64,000 bases of DNA, from positions 310,001 through 374,000 of the forward strand of contig NZ_CAJQZC010000001.1 of the NCBI RefSeq assembly GCF_907164555.1. The letters run 5' to 3'. A program made the translations under genes and the position numbers. Source of the stretch: Paraburkholderia saeva (lineage in GTDB: Bacteria > Pseudomonadota > Gammaproteobacteria > Burkholderiales > Burkholderiaceae). A model generated the notes under the pieces. The model ran no database searches. It was not told where the DNA came from and saw only the letters and a program-made list of their open reading frames with translations. Below are positions 1 to 8,089 of the stretch, piece after piece (the stretch's first letter is position 1; every line of letters begins with the position of its first letter).

Positions 1-2
1 AA

Positions 3-797
3 GCACGCGATTTTGCCCGCAAGGATTCTCGTACGGCCTCGTATATTAGACCGTTTATTGGAACAGAAGACACGATCCACGGCGATTTTAGATATTGCCT
101 ATGGATCAAAGACCGTGAGTCCGCCGATGCGATGTCCATACCGTTGATCAAGAGTCGCACTGATGAGGTTATCAAGATGCGATCAGAAAGCTCGAAGGAA
201 CTAACGAAAGATGGCGCCGCGACTCCGTATGCTTTCCAGCAAGTTCGACAGCGAGATAATGAAACCGTGATCCTGGTCCCGCGTCACTCATCTGAGCGAC
301 GCGAATATTTACCTATCTCATATTTTCAAGCTGGTGCCATTGTCGCTGATGGAGCCTTCGGCGTATTCGGTGCAGAGATATGGACTATGGCGTTGCTGGT
401 CTCGAAGCTCCATCTCCTTTGGATTGCAACCGTCTGTGGCAAGCTCGAAACCCGGTATCGCTACTCGAACACGTTAGGTTGGAACACCTTTCCGGTCCCC
501 ACACTCACGGAGCAAAACAAAACTGATCTGACCGAATGTGCGGAGAACATCCTGCTTGCTCGAGAAGCGCACTTTCCGGCGACGATCGCCGACCTTTACG
601 ACCCGGACAACATGCCGGAGGATTTGCGCCGCGCCCATGAACGAAACGACGAAGTGCTTGAACGCGTCTACATCGGGCGCCGGTTCCGCAACGACACTGA
701 GCGACTGGAAAAACTGTTTGACCAGTACACGAAGATGACTGCGGCGGGAGCGAAGCCGGCCAAGAAAACCATTCGAGCAGGGAAGACCGCGCAATGA
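3..797 (+). CDS. MmeI-like DNA methyltransferase, C-terminal part
   Basis: The reading frame is open to the left window edge, so only the last ~264 residues are present. The segment carries the target-recognition and C-terminal parts of MmeI-type class I SAM-dependent DNA methyltransferases: an RPFIGTEDTIHG stretch, a YSNTLGWNTFPVP stretch, then LYDPDNMPEDLR and ERVYIGRRFRNDTERLEKLF near the end. The catalytic SAM and NPPY parts would lie outside the window. The family modifies adenine at a specific site. The stop overlaps the next start (ATGA), so it is translationally coupled to the helicase and GIY-YIG genes, suggesting a restriction-modification-like operon. The family call is from remembered consensus; whether the missing N-terminus holds a nuclease domain cannot be seen. 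Confidence 0.82.
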   Translation, partial: ARDFARKDSRTASYIRPFIGTEDTIHGDFRYCLWIKDRESADAMSIPLIKSRTDEVIKMRSESSKELTKDGAATPYAFQQVRQRDNETVILVPRHSSERREYLPISYFQAGAIVADGAFGVFGAEIWTMALLVSKLHLLWIATVCGKLETRYRYSNTLGWNTFPVPTLTEQNKTDLTECAENILLAREAHFPATIADLYDPDNMPEDLRRAHERNDEVLERVYIGRRFRNDTERLEKLFDQYTKMTAAGAKPAKKTIRAGKTAQ

Positions 798-2908
798 GCA
801 ACGAAGAGACCAAACGCTATTCGATTCCGACTGTTACCATCAAAACGGATCGGACAGGGGCGTCCAGCAAGTCGAACGCATTGGGTATGCGTCCCATGCA
901 GGAACGCGCCTACGCCAAACGGGGCGAGCAACACCTGCTGATCAAGTCGCCGCCGGCCTCCGGCAAGTCGCGTGCGTTGATGTTCATCGCGCTCGACAAA
1001 CTGGCGAACCAGGGCATCAAGCAGGCGTTGATCGTGGTGCCCGAGCGCTCGATCGGGGGCAGTTTTGCCGACGAACCGCTGTCCAAGTACGGCTTCTTCG
1101 CCGATTGGATCGTGAGGCCGCAGTGGAACTTGTGTAACGCGCCCGGGGCTGACGACGTCAGGGTGGCTCCGTCCAAGGTCAAGGCCGTCGGCGAGTTCCT
1201 TACCAGCGACGACAAGGTGCTGGTTTGCACGCACGCCACGTTCCGGTTTGCCTACCAGGAACTTGGGCCGGCCGCGTTCGACGATCGGTTGATCGCGGTG
1301 GACGAGTTCCACCACGTCAGCAGCGACCAGGACAACATCCTGGGCCGGCAGTTGACCGAGTTGATTCAGCGGAATAAGGTACACATGGTCGCCATGACCG
1401 GATCGTACTTCCGCGGCGACGCTGAAGCCGTGCTCGCACCGGACGACGAAGCTCGCTTCGAGACGGTGACGTACACCTATTACGAGCAGTTGAACGGCTA
1501 CGAGTACCTGAAATCGCTCGACATCGGCTACTACTTTTACACCGGCCCGTACCTGGACTCGATCACGGGTGTGCTCGATCCGTCGTTGAAAACGATTGTG
1601 CACATTCCGAACGTCAACTCGCGCGAGAGCCTCAAAAGGAAGCACCGAGAGGTCGAGGAGATAATGGACAGCCTCGGCACCTGGAGAGGCACCGATTCCC
1701 AAACTGGCTTTCATCTGGTCGAGTTGCCCGGGGGCCGTGTGATCAAGGTCGCCGATCTGGTGGACGACGGCGACGGCCGTTCCGCTGTGCTGTCTGCGTT
1801 GAAAGACCCGAAGCAGAAAAACAACCGCGATCACGTGGACATCATCATCGCGCTCGGCATGGCGAAGGAAGGCTTCGACTGGATTTGGTGCGAGCATGCG
1901 CTGACCATCGGCTACCGCAACAGCCTGACCGAAATCGTTCAGATCATCGGTCGTGCCACCCGCGACGCACCGGGCAAGGAAACCGCACGCTTCACGAACC
2001 TGATTGCCGAACCGGATGCATCCGAGGACATGGTGGCCGACGCGATCAACGATACCTTGAAGGCGATCGCCGCAAGCCTGCTCATGGAGCAGGTCTTGGC
2101 CCCACGCTTCGAGTTCACGCCCAAGAATGCCGGCGAACAACCAGGTTTCGACTACGGCCCCGACGGCTACAAGGACGGCCAACTCAACATCGGCGTGAAC
2201 CACGACGACGGGCGTGTGCACGTCGAGGTCAAGGGTCTGGTCGAACCGAAGTCCGAGGAAGCTGCGCGCATCTGCCGCGAGGACATCAACGAAGTGCTCG
2301 CCTCGTTCGTGCAGAACAGCAAGACGCTCGAACGCGGTTTGTTCGACCACGACAACACGATTCCCGAGGAACTAACGATCCTTCAAATGGGAAAGATCGT
2401 GCGCGAGAAGTACCCACACCTGGAAGAGGACGATCAGGAGGCCGTGCGTCAGTACGCGGTCGCTGCACTGGCCTTTACACAGAAGGCCAAGCAGGTCGAA
2501 ATGCTTGCCGCCGATGAAGCAACCTGCGACACCGACGACGGCACGCCGAAAGCGAACCTTGCCCTCATTGAGGGGGTGAAGCAGTTTGCAATGAGCGTCA
2601 AGGAACTGGATATCGACCTGATCGACCGGATCAACCCGTTCGACACCGCTTACGCAATCCTCGCGAAGGCGATGGACGAGAAGACCCTGAAGCAAGTGCA
2701 AGCCGTAATCGCGGCACGCAAGATCAACATTCCGATCGAGGAGGCGCGCGACCTGGCGAAGCGGGCGCTGGCGTTCAAGCATGATCGTGGTCGCCTGCCG
2801 GACATCAACGCCGCCGATCCGTGGGAGAAGCGCATGGCCGAAGGCATCGCTGTTCTTGCTCGCTTCAAGGCTGCCGAGAAGAGGAAGGAAGGCAATGGCA
2901 ACGCGTAA
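794..2908 (+). CDS. DEAD/DEAH-type SF2 helicase of a modification operon
   Basis: 704-residue superfamily 2 ATPase. A Walker A loop (SPPASGKS) is at residues ~52-59, a DEFHH Walker B/DEAD-box variant at ~170-174, an AMTGS motif III at ~200-204 and a QIIGRATRD motif VI at ~381-389, giving both RecA-like lobes in the first ~430 residues. The remaining ~270 residues, helical and charged, have no domain I recognise. The start overlaps the methyltransferase stop by 4 bp and the 3' end overlaps the GIY-YIG gene by 14 bp, so the three are almost certainly made together. By analogy with restriction systems it may translocate on DNA and gate a nuclease; this is inference. No nuclease motif is visible in this protein itself. 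Confidence 0.85.
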   Translation: MSNEETKRYSIPTVTIKTDRTGASSKSNALGMRPMQERAYAKRGEQHLLIKSPPASGKSRALMFIALDKLANQGIKQALIVVPERSIGGSFADEPLSKYGFFADWIVRPQWNLCNAPGADDVRVAPSKVKAVGEFLTSDDKVLVCTHATFRFAYQELGPAAFDDRLIAVDEFHHVSSDQDNILGRQLTELIQRNKVHMVAMTGSYFRGDAEAVLAPDDEARFETVTYTYYEQLNGYEYLKSLDIGYYFYTGPYLDSITGVLDPSLKTIVHIPNVNSRESLKRKHREVEEIMDSLGTWRGTDSQTGFHLVELPGGRVIKVADLVDDGDGRSAVLSALKDPKQKNNRDHVDIIIALGMAKEGFDWIWCEHALTIGYRNSLTEIVQIIGRATRDAPGKETARFTNLIAEPDASEDMVADAINDTLKAIAASLLMEQVLAPRFEFTPKNAGEQPGFDYGPDGYKDGQLNIGVNHDDGRVHVEVKGLVEPKSEEAARICREDINEVLASFVQNSKTLERGLFDHDNTIPEELTILQMGKIVREKYPHLEEDDQEAVRQYAVAALAFTQKAKQVEMLAADEATCDTDDGTPKANLALIEGVKQFAMSVKELDIDLIDRINPFDTAYAILAKAMDEKTLKQVQAVIAARKINIPIEEARDLAKRALAFKHDRGRLPDINAADPWEKRMAEGIAVLARFKAAEKRKEGNGNA

Positions 2909-4121
2909 AAAGAGCCAAGTACCGAACGACGTGTCCGACGACGATCTGCTTGAACAGTTGGGCATCTCGGTTGAGGTCGAGGTAACGGGTGGTCGTACGG
3001 CCCAAGAGGAACGCATCATCGCCGGTTTCGAGGAGATCCAGCGCTTCGTCGAGCAGCACGGACACGCGCCTCGTCACGGTGAAGATTTGGACATTTTCGA
3101 GCGCCTTTACGCCGTTCGTCTGGATCAACTACGCCGCAACACGACGGCGCTTGCTCTGCTTGCAACGTTCGACACCCAAGGTCTCCTCGCAGAGCCGGCT
3201 GGCGAGGCCGTCGTCGACCCGGACCAACTGGGGGACGATGATCTGCTCGCGGAACTTGGGGTCGAGCCGAACGGTGACGACGACATCACAGTACTTCGGC
3301 ATGTTCGTTCCTCCGCGGAAAAGACGGCGGCCGAGCAAATCGCGGACCGTACGCCCTGCATTGACTTTGACAATTTCAAGCCCCTATTCGACGATGCCAA
3401 GGCCGGACTGATGGACGGCACTTGGGAGTCTCAACCGTTTGCCCGAGACTCTGAAATCAAAACAGCCAATATCCAGCAGGGTGATTTTTTCATTCTTCAA
3501 GGTCAAATTGCCTATATCGCCCATCGCGGTGAAGCGATTCGAACGTCTGTTGGTGATAATCCAGATGCACGGCTTCGCGTTATTTACGACAACGCAACGG
3601 AAAGCGATCTATTGCTCCGCTCATTCCAGAAAGCGATCTACCGTGACGAGACACCGCGCCGCTTGCGAAAAATCGAAGTCGGTCCGCTATTCAGCGGCGA
3701 GTGGGAGGATGGTGATGTGCAGAGCGGTACGATCTACGTATTGCGTAGTCTGTCCGACGAGCCACTCATTGCGCAATATCGTCAGTTCATCCACAAGATC
3801 GGTGTTACTGGCGGCAAGGTCGGAACCCGCATAGCCGGTGCTGAAAACGATCCGACTTACCTATGTGCGCCAGTTGAAGTCGTCGCGACTTACAAACTGG
3901 CGGGAGTCAGTCGCACGAAGGTAGAGGGATTGTTCCATAAGGTGTTTGCCGGTGCACAGTTCGATATGACTCTGCCTCCGCGTTTCGGTAAGCCGGTACG
4001 TCCACGGGAGTGGTTCTTGGTGCCATTGTCTGCTATCGACGAGGCCGTTCGGAGCATTTTAGATGGGACGATTTTGAATAAGGTCTATGACCGAGATAAA
4101 GGGAAACTCGTGAACAGGTGA
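2895..4121 (+). CDS. GIY-YIG nuclease family protein (T5orf172-like)
   Basis: 408 residues from ATG 2895, chosen because GAGGAAGG lies just upstream and the frame before it overlaps the helicase. The C-terminal third holds a GIY-YIG signature of the T5orf172/MUG113 kind: GTIYVLRSL at ~276-284 and HKIGVTGG at ~299-306, followed by basic and aromatic residues expected of the fold. The N-terminal ~130 residues are acidic and carry a repeated DDDLLxxLG motif at ~15-23 and ~114-122. GIY-YIG proteins cleave DNA with one metal ion. Position directly after a methyltransferase and SF2 helicase suggests it is the nuclease of the operon. The exact cleavage role is inference. Confidence 0.75.
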   Translation: MATRKKSQVPNDVSDDDLLEQLGISVEVEVTGGRTAQEERIIAGFEEIQRFVEQHGHAPRHGEDLDIFERLYAVRLDQLRRNTTALALLATFDTQGLLAEPAGEAVVDPDQLGDDDLLAELGVEPNGDDDITVLRHVRSSAEKTAAEQIADRTPCIDFDNFKPLFDDAKAGLMDGTWESQPFARDSEIKTANIQQGDFFILQGQIAYIAHRGEAIRTSVGDNPDARLRVIYDNATESDLLLRSFQKAIYRDETPRRLRKIEVGPLFSGEWEDGDVQSGTIYVLRSLSDEPLIAQYRQFIHKIGVTGGKVGTRIAGAENDPTYLCAPVEVVATYKLAGVSRTKVEGLFHKVFAGAQFDMTLPPRFGKPVRPREWFLVPLSAIDEAVRSILDGTILNKVYDRDKGKLVNR

Positions 4122-4162
4122 GCAGCTTGGCTGCTACCGATTTCACGACTATCAAAGGAGTA

Positions 4163-4246
4163 ATGTCCAATATCTGCAACGGATGTGAATGCAGCGCCAA
4201 GAGATGCATTTTTCATATCAAATGTGACGCCTGTGGACACCGCTAA
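4163..4246 (+). CDS. Cys-rich 27-residue microprotein (putative zinc-binding)
   Basis: ATG 4163 sits 5 nt or less behind a perfect Shine-Dalgarno AAAGGAG and opens a 27-codon frame ending TAA. The product has six Cys (positions 5, 8, 10, 15, 21, 24) and two His (18, 26), spaced CxxCxC-x4-C and CxxCxH, which resembles a minimal zinc-knuckle or zinc ribbon. It begins 41 nt after the GIY-YIG stop and lies before a terminator-like hairpin, so it could be the fourth cistron of the modification operon. It is too short for routine gene calling. Real coding status is unproven; the ribosome-binding site and Cys pattern are what support it. Confidence 0.5.
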   Translation: MSNICNGCECSAKRCIFHIKCDACGHR

Positions 4247-4272
4247 CGCCGTTGCACGGATAAACTGATGCC

Positions 4273-4305
4273 CCCATCCGAGAAGCGATGGGTTTAAAGT
4301 TTTTA
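4273..4305 (+). terminator. Putative rho-independent terminator
   Basis: CCCATC and GATGGG form a six-bp stem with an 8-nt loop, followed by TTTAAAGTTTTTATT. It would end the methyltransferase/helicase/GIY-YIG/microprotein operon. Confidence 0.5.
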
Positions 4306-4315
4306 TTAAAATAAA

Positions 4316-4323
4316 TTATAAAT
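4316..4323 (+). promoter_or_regulatory. AT-rich -10-like box just before the 4331 gene
   Basis: TTATAAAT lies 8-15 nt before ATG 4331, in a run of A/T from about 4290. A start site set by this box would fall at or next to the ATG, so the mRNA could be leaderless; no Shine-Dalgarno is seen before ATG 4331. No clear -35 box is assigned. Confidence 0.35.
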
Positions 4324-4330
4324 CGAAATC

Positions 4331-5215
4331 ATGCGACGAGGCCGTTATTATCTTGGTCGGGTAATCAAGATGGGGACGTTAGACCAAGAACGTCTGATGG
4401 ATGCCATCTCGAATGCTGCGACGATCGCGGTGGGTAAGGCACGCTGGACTATTACCAACGTTCTAGACAAACGAGGCGAGAACTCTCCATTTATTTTTGG
4501 GCGACTCTCGAAATTCTCCGATGAAGGGCATGTAAAGCTAGTTGATACCAAGAATCGACACGAAATTGATGCCATCGCACAGAATCTTCTTATTGCAAGC
4601 GCCAATTTTGTATATCTTCCGAAATATTCGGGTTTGGCATACATGCACGTCTGGAATCACGTTGAGGCGGATGTTTTTGCGCGTAGATTCAAGGAAATTA
4701 TCGAGGCAACGTACGAAAATTTCTTTGTCGGGTGTTCCGTTGAGGCGGTATCGGATTACCGTACATTTGGTGTAAAGCTGCAAGGACTTGAGCGTATCCG
4801 CGAGCTATCGGCACGAGTTCATCCTCCCAATCCGCTTTTTGGCCGTTTGTGGGGGTCTCTTAATAACTACGTGGCGCAACGAAATGCATCCGAGGTTATT
4901 TTAAAAGAGACTCAGGATTCTGGAGCAGGGCTGGTGACAAAAATTGCGGAGCTGGTAACTCGCATTTTGGAAAATTCCAATTACCAACCCGACTTCGATG
5001 TCGCAATTGGTGATGCGGCTGTACTGATGGCGGCAGATGGGTATGGCTCAGGTCGAGTTGTTGGGGAGCAAGATGGTGAGGAAGTCACTATCCGTACATC
5101 GGATGCCCAGAAAACCTTCCTATTCTCGAAAGAGCCCGTGCCTAATGACTTGGCTGAAGAGGCTGAAAAGCATTTTCGTCGAACAAGCTCAGAACGGGAT
5201 ATGAGGCATCCATGA
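4331..5215 (+). CDS. Unknown protein paired with a membrane protein
   Basis: 294 residues, not confidently recognised. It begins with a basic segment (MRRGRYYLGRVI), has a beta-rich first half with FIFGRLSKF, and a middle signature LERIRELSARVHPPNP followed by LWGSLNNYV. The layout recalls DUF4747-like proteins, but I would not assign it. There are no membrane segments. The DNA is visibly AT-richer than the flanks, and the gene overlaps the next by 4 bp (ATGA), so the two are made together. A cytoplasmic protein coupled to a small multi-pass membrane protein inside a defence island is a common sensor/effector arrangement, but this is inference. An alternative start is ATG 4370 (residue 14). 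Confidence 0.7.
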   Translation: MRRGRYYLGRVIKMGTLDQERLMDAISNAATIAVGKARWTITNVLDKRGENSPFIFGRLSKFSDEGHVKLVDTKNRHEIDAIAQNLLIASANFVYLPKYSGLAYMHVWNHVEADVFARRFKEIIEATYENFFVGCSVEAVSDYRTFGVKLQGLERIRELSARVHPPNPLFGRLWGSLNNYVAQRNASEVILKETQDSGAGLVTKIAELVTRILENSNYQPDFDVAIGDAAVLMAADGYGSGRVVGEQDGEEVTIRTSDAQKTFLFSKEPVPNDLAEEAEKHFRRTSSERDMRHP

Positions 5216-5688
5216 GGATAATATTGGAGATCGCGCGGACATTTTTTATTTCTCTAGAATTCCCATTAGTGATTGCCGGAGTTGCGATTCAGTGTGCCCT
5301 AGGAAAGAGGATCGATCATCTCTTGTCAGGGGTTAACATCTCTGATGATCTATTCAAGTGGGCGATCGCTATACCTAGTGCTCTTTTGTGCTGGTCGTTA
5401 GTGTCAGGCCGGAAACTGCTGTTCCCAGAGAAAGATAAAAGCAGTATCTTGCAAAAATGGCAGGATTACTGGAGATTGAAGGTGTGCTTCCATGCCGCAC
5501 TGGCATGGAACTTGATTTTTATGCTTATTTCCATATATGCATGGATGGGCGACTGGAAGCATCCATCATCGTTCCATGTTGTTTCTCTTGTAATATCAAT
5601 TGCCGGGTCTGCGATTTGTACCTTTAGTATCTATAATGCACAGACCCGCGTGGAGGAGGAAGTTTCGCAGTATGCGGGAAAATCGTGA
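5212..5688 (+). CDS. Small four-helix membrane protein
   Basis: 158 residues with four hydrophobic stretches at about 8-27, 45-62, 87-110 and 118-140, joined by short charged loops including FPEKDKSSILQKW. No enzyme motif is visible. Start ATG 5212 overlaps the stop of the unknown 294-residue protein. It may be the membrane effector of a two-gene abortive-infection or toxin-like module. The family is not recognised. Confidence 0.7.
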   Translation: MRIILEIARTFFISLEFPLVIAGVAIQCALGKRIDHLLSGVNISDDLFKWAIAIPSALLCWSLVSGRKLLFPEKDKSSILQKWQDYWRLKVCFHAALAWNLIFMLISIYAWMGDWKHPSSFHVVSLVISIAGSAICTFSIYNAQTRVEEEVSQYAGKS

Positions 5689-5799
5689 TTCGCAATAAGA
5701 CCTATCATTTCTAGTGCGAGGTAGTCAGAGAGCGATCGTTTTTTCTCGGTGTGTGGCTGGCGCTACCGGACCGACATGATAGGAAAATAAGAGGATCGG

Positions 5800-7002
5800 A
5801 TGAGACTCATTAGCACGAGTGCGGAACTAAGTAAGCAACTGAAACGGCTTGTAGGGAAGTATCCCTGCATCGCTATTGCAACGGCTTGGGCGTCGGGAGA
5901 AACTGAGGTCTTCAAGTCACTGGTGCGAAACGAAGAGCGGATTGTCCAAGCCGTCATTGGCACGCACTTCTACCAAACGCATCCTGACGTTCTCGATCAA
6001 TTCGTGGGGTCGCAGAAGGTGAGATTCATGCTGCAACCTGACGGAGTGTTTCACCCCAAGGTTTATCTCTTCTGGAGCGATGATGCTTGGGAGGTTGTCA
6101 TTGGTAGTCCGAATCTTACTGTAGGAGCCTTGACGAAGAATACAGAGCTATCGGTTCTCGTCAGTAGCAGTGACGGCCAACCCACACTGAAGCAGGAAAT
6201 AGCTGAGGTCATTTCCCAGTATTGGTGTGAGGCCCAGACGGTTCATCAGAGTGAGGCTGACAGCTATCGTAAGTTGTGGAGGCTCAAAGCGCGTGACTTG
6301 AAAAAGGTCGCGGACATCTTCGGCGACAGGGCGACATCGAAACCAGCAGTGCAGTCCAAAGTGATGTCAATGGAGTGGGAGGATTATTTGGCTGAAGTCA
6401 AGAAGGACAAATATCACGGATTCAAGGATCGGCTTGCCTTGCTTAAGGAGATTCGGGAATATTTCCAGACTTACAGCCACTTCAACGATATGGACCTTGG
6501 AGTACGAAAAGGGATTGCTGGGCTTCCCAGTAAAGTGAAGGCCATCGAGAATTGGGCATGGTTTGGCAGCATGAAAGGGGCAGGCACTTTCGCAGGTCAA
6601 ATTAATGCTGGGAACGAAGCTTACTCGCGAGCCCTGGATGAGATTCCGCTGGAGGGGGAAATCAGCAAGGGGCATTACGATGCCTATATCGGGCACTATT
6701 TGGCGGCATATACGGGCGGTGGTCATGGTCTTGCAACGGCTACCAGACTGCTTGCAATGAAACGGCCTGACATCTTTCTGTGCGTTGACGCCCAGAACAA
6801 GCGAAAGCTTGCGGAGGACGTTGGCCTTGAGAAGTCCGATCAGCTTGACTACGAACGGTACTGGGAAGAAGTGGTTCTTCGCATCATGGAGTCGCCGTGG
6901 TGGCAGTCCCCTGAGCCTTCTGACCGTCTAGGACGGGAAGCTTGGCATGCTCGCGCGGCTATGTTGGATGCCATCTTCTACGAAGGGAAGCAGACGGTAT
7001 AA
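5800..7002 (+). CDS. Phospholipase D-like (HKD) family protein
   Basis: 400 residues. The first ~130 hold one PLD/HKD half-site: FHPKVYLF with H85 and K87, then IGSPNLTVGAL with S103 and N105, and an acidic residue at E115. Single-HKD proteins act as dimers, often as nucleases in restriction and defence settings. The C-terminal ~250 residues are helical with no motif I can name. Start ATG 5800 has AAGAGGAT upstream. It stands alone, 111 bp after the membrane protein and before the tRNA-Lys scar, as the last gene of the first island. Nuclease activity is inferred from the family. Confidence 0.72.
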   Translation: MRLISTSAELSKQLKRLVGKYPCIAIATAWASGETEVFKSLVRNEERIVQAVIGTHFYQTHPDVLDQFVGSQKVRFMLQPDGVFHPKVYLFWSDDAWEVVIGSPNLTVGALTKNTELSVLVSSSDGQPTLKQEIAEVISQYWCEAQTVHQSEADSYRKLWRLKARDLKKVADIFGDRATSKPAVQSKVMSMEWEDYLAEVKKDKYHGFKDRLALLKEIREYFQTYSHFNDMDLGVRKGIAGLPSKVKAIENWAWFGSMKGAGTFAGQINAGNEAYSRALDEIPLEGEISKGHYDAYIGHYLAAYTGGGHGLATATRLLAMKRPDIFLCVDAQNKRKLAEDVGLEKSDQLDYERYWEEVVLRIMESPWWQSPEPSDRLGREAWHARAAMLDAIFYEGKQTV

Positions 7003-7300
7003 GCAACAAGGATAGTCTTCGACTAGACCCAGCTTTGACCAGAGTAAAGGTTTTTGAATCAGGCGCAGCTTTCGAGCTTGGCCGTGTAAGCGCGCAGCAG
7101 ACAACCGATTTGCACAGCACGCAAGTCCAATCGGGGTTCAGCCCGGGTCCGCACGGGAGAAGTGGGCATCAGCGTGCGGCTTATTTTCCTCGAAGAGGGG
7201 AAAATTGGGGAGGTGCCGTATGCAGCTCAATGGATCGAGATTGATTCGTGCCGACCTGAAATGCCTACACGGTGCCTACATTTGATCGTAAACGAGAAAA
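7003..7300. other. Gene-poor stretch before the tRNA scar
   Basis: No convincing gene. A 21-codon frame at about 7220 has a purine-rich upstream stretch but no recognisable product. The DNA looks like degraded element end sequence. Confidence 0.4.
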
Positions 7301-7327
7301 GGGTTACATGCACATGGCATGTAACCC
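7301..7327. terminator. Perfect 11-bp hairpin beside tRNA-Lys fragment
   Basis: GGGTTACATGC and GCATGTAACCC pair perfectly around a 5-nt loop. A-rich sequence lies on the left and TTTGATTTCTTT on the right, so it could terminate transcription from either side. Confidence 0.6.
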
Positions 7328-7338
7328 TTTGATTTCTT

Positions 7339-7386
7339 TGGTAGGCCGTACGGGATTCGAACCTGTGACCAACGGATTAAAAGTGC
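7339..7386 (-). other. 3' fragment of tRNA-Lys (probable attachment-site scar)
   Basis: Read on the minus strand this gives an anticodon loop ACTTTTAAT (TTT, lysine), a T-arm with GGTTCGAATCC, an acceptor 3' strand and CCA. The 5' half (D-arm and acceptor 5' strand) is absent: homology stops at about 7386, just past the anticodon stem. Integrases of genomic islands often use tRNA 3' ends as attB and leave such a copy. No integrase gene is seen next to it, so this is the end of a decayed or distant element. Confidence 0.72.
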
Positions 7387-8089
7387 GAATCAGGGTACAT
7401 CGTTGCGTACCTATTCTACCAAAAATCAATGACTTGGCGCAACTGGACCGCAGTCGCCCGCAGTCGGAAGCAGTCGTTCGTAGCCCTGTCTGCCTCCCAA
7501 TCTGCCTCCGGATTCCGCCGACTCTCGCCCGTCGAGCGGGCAGCCGGACGGCAATCCAAGGCGCGTCGGAATGAGCGCGCGCTCACGCTGTATCGCGCGA
7601 GATGGCCGAGTAGTCAAAACCGGCACGCGCCGATTGCTCTTCGACCTTTTGTAACAGTTGACCAGACCCAGCATTGACTTCGGCTTCGTCAGTGGGGAAC
7701 GCAAACCGTCGCATTGGTCGCCCAGCGAACGGCCGCTCGACAGCGAGACCGAGGACCGTAGTCGGACCCATTGCGGCTCTTCGCGATGAACTGGCCGGAT
7801 GGCTGTTGGCCAGCTACAACGGGCGTTCGATCGTCTGGTCTTCCTGGGGGCGACGGCCAAATCATTGCTGGCGGCCGCGACGAAAGACCGGTTCTGGCAG
7901 CGTGAAAGCGTGCGAGTGGCAACGCTTGAGATCACGCGATCGAAAAGTTGATTTCAACTCTCGCCACGACGTCTCTCAAAACGGCCGCACGATTGTAAGC
8001 ACTGCACTTCGATGGCACCAGGTCCAAGTTTTTTGACCGCTACAAGTGTTAGGACTATGATGATTCGATAAATCAATCCGTCATTGCCA
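7387..8089. other. Gene-poor degenerate intergenic DNA
   Basis: About 700 bp without a credible gene; the open frames here lack start signals and protein-like composition. The stretch resembles other long degenerate intergenic regions in the window (about 9.0-9.8 and 15.9-17.6 kb). Confidence 0.5.

Noticed and set aside
668-2350. 560-codon open frame on the minus strand
   Set aside because: Antisense shadow of the helicase gene, which has clear SF2 motifs; the shadow product has no recognisable domain.
7426-8036. Overlapping frames on both strands considered as a gene
   Set aside because: No start signal, no protein-like pattern and mutual overlap; treated as intergenic.
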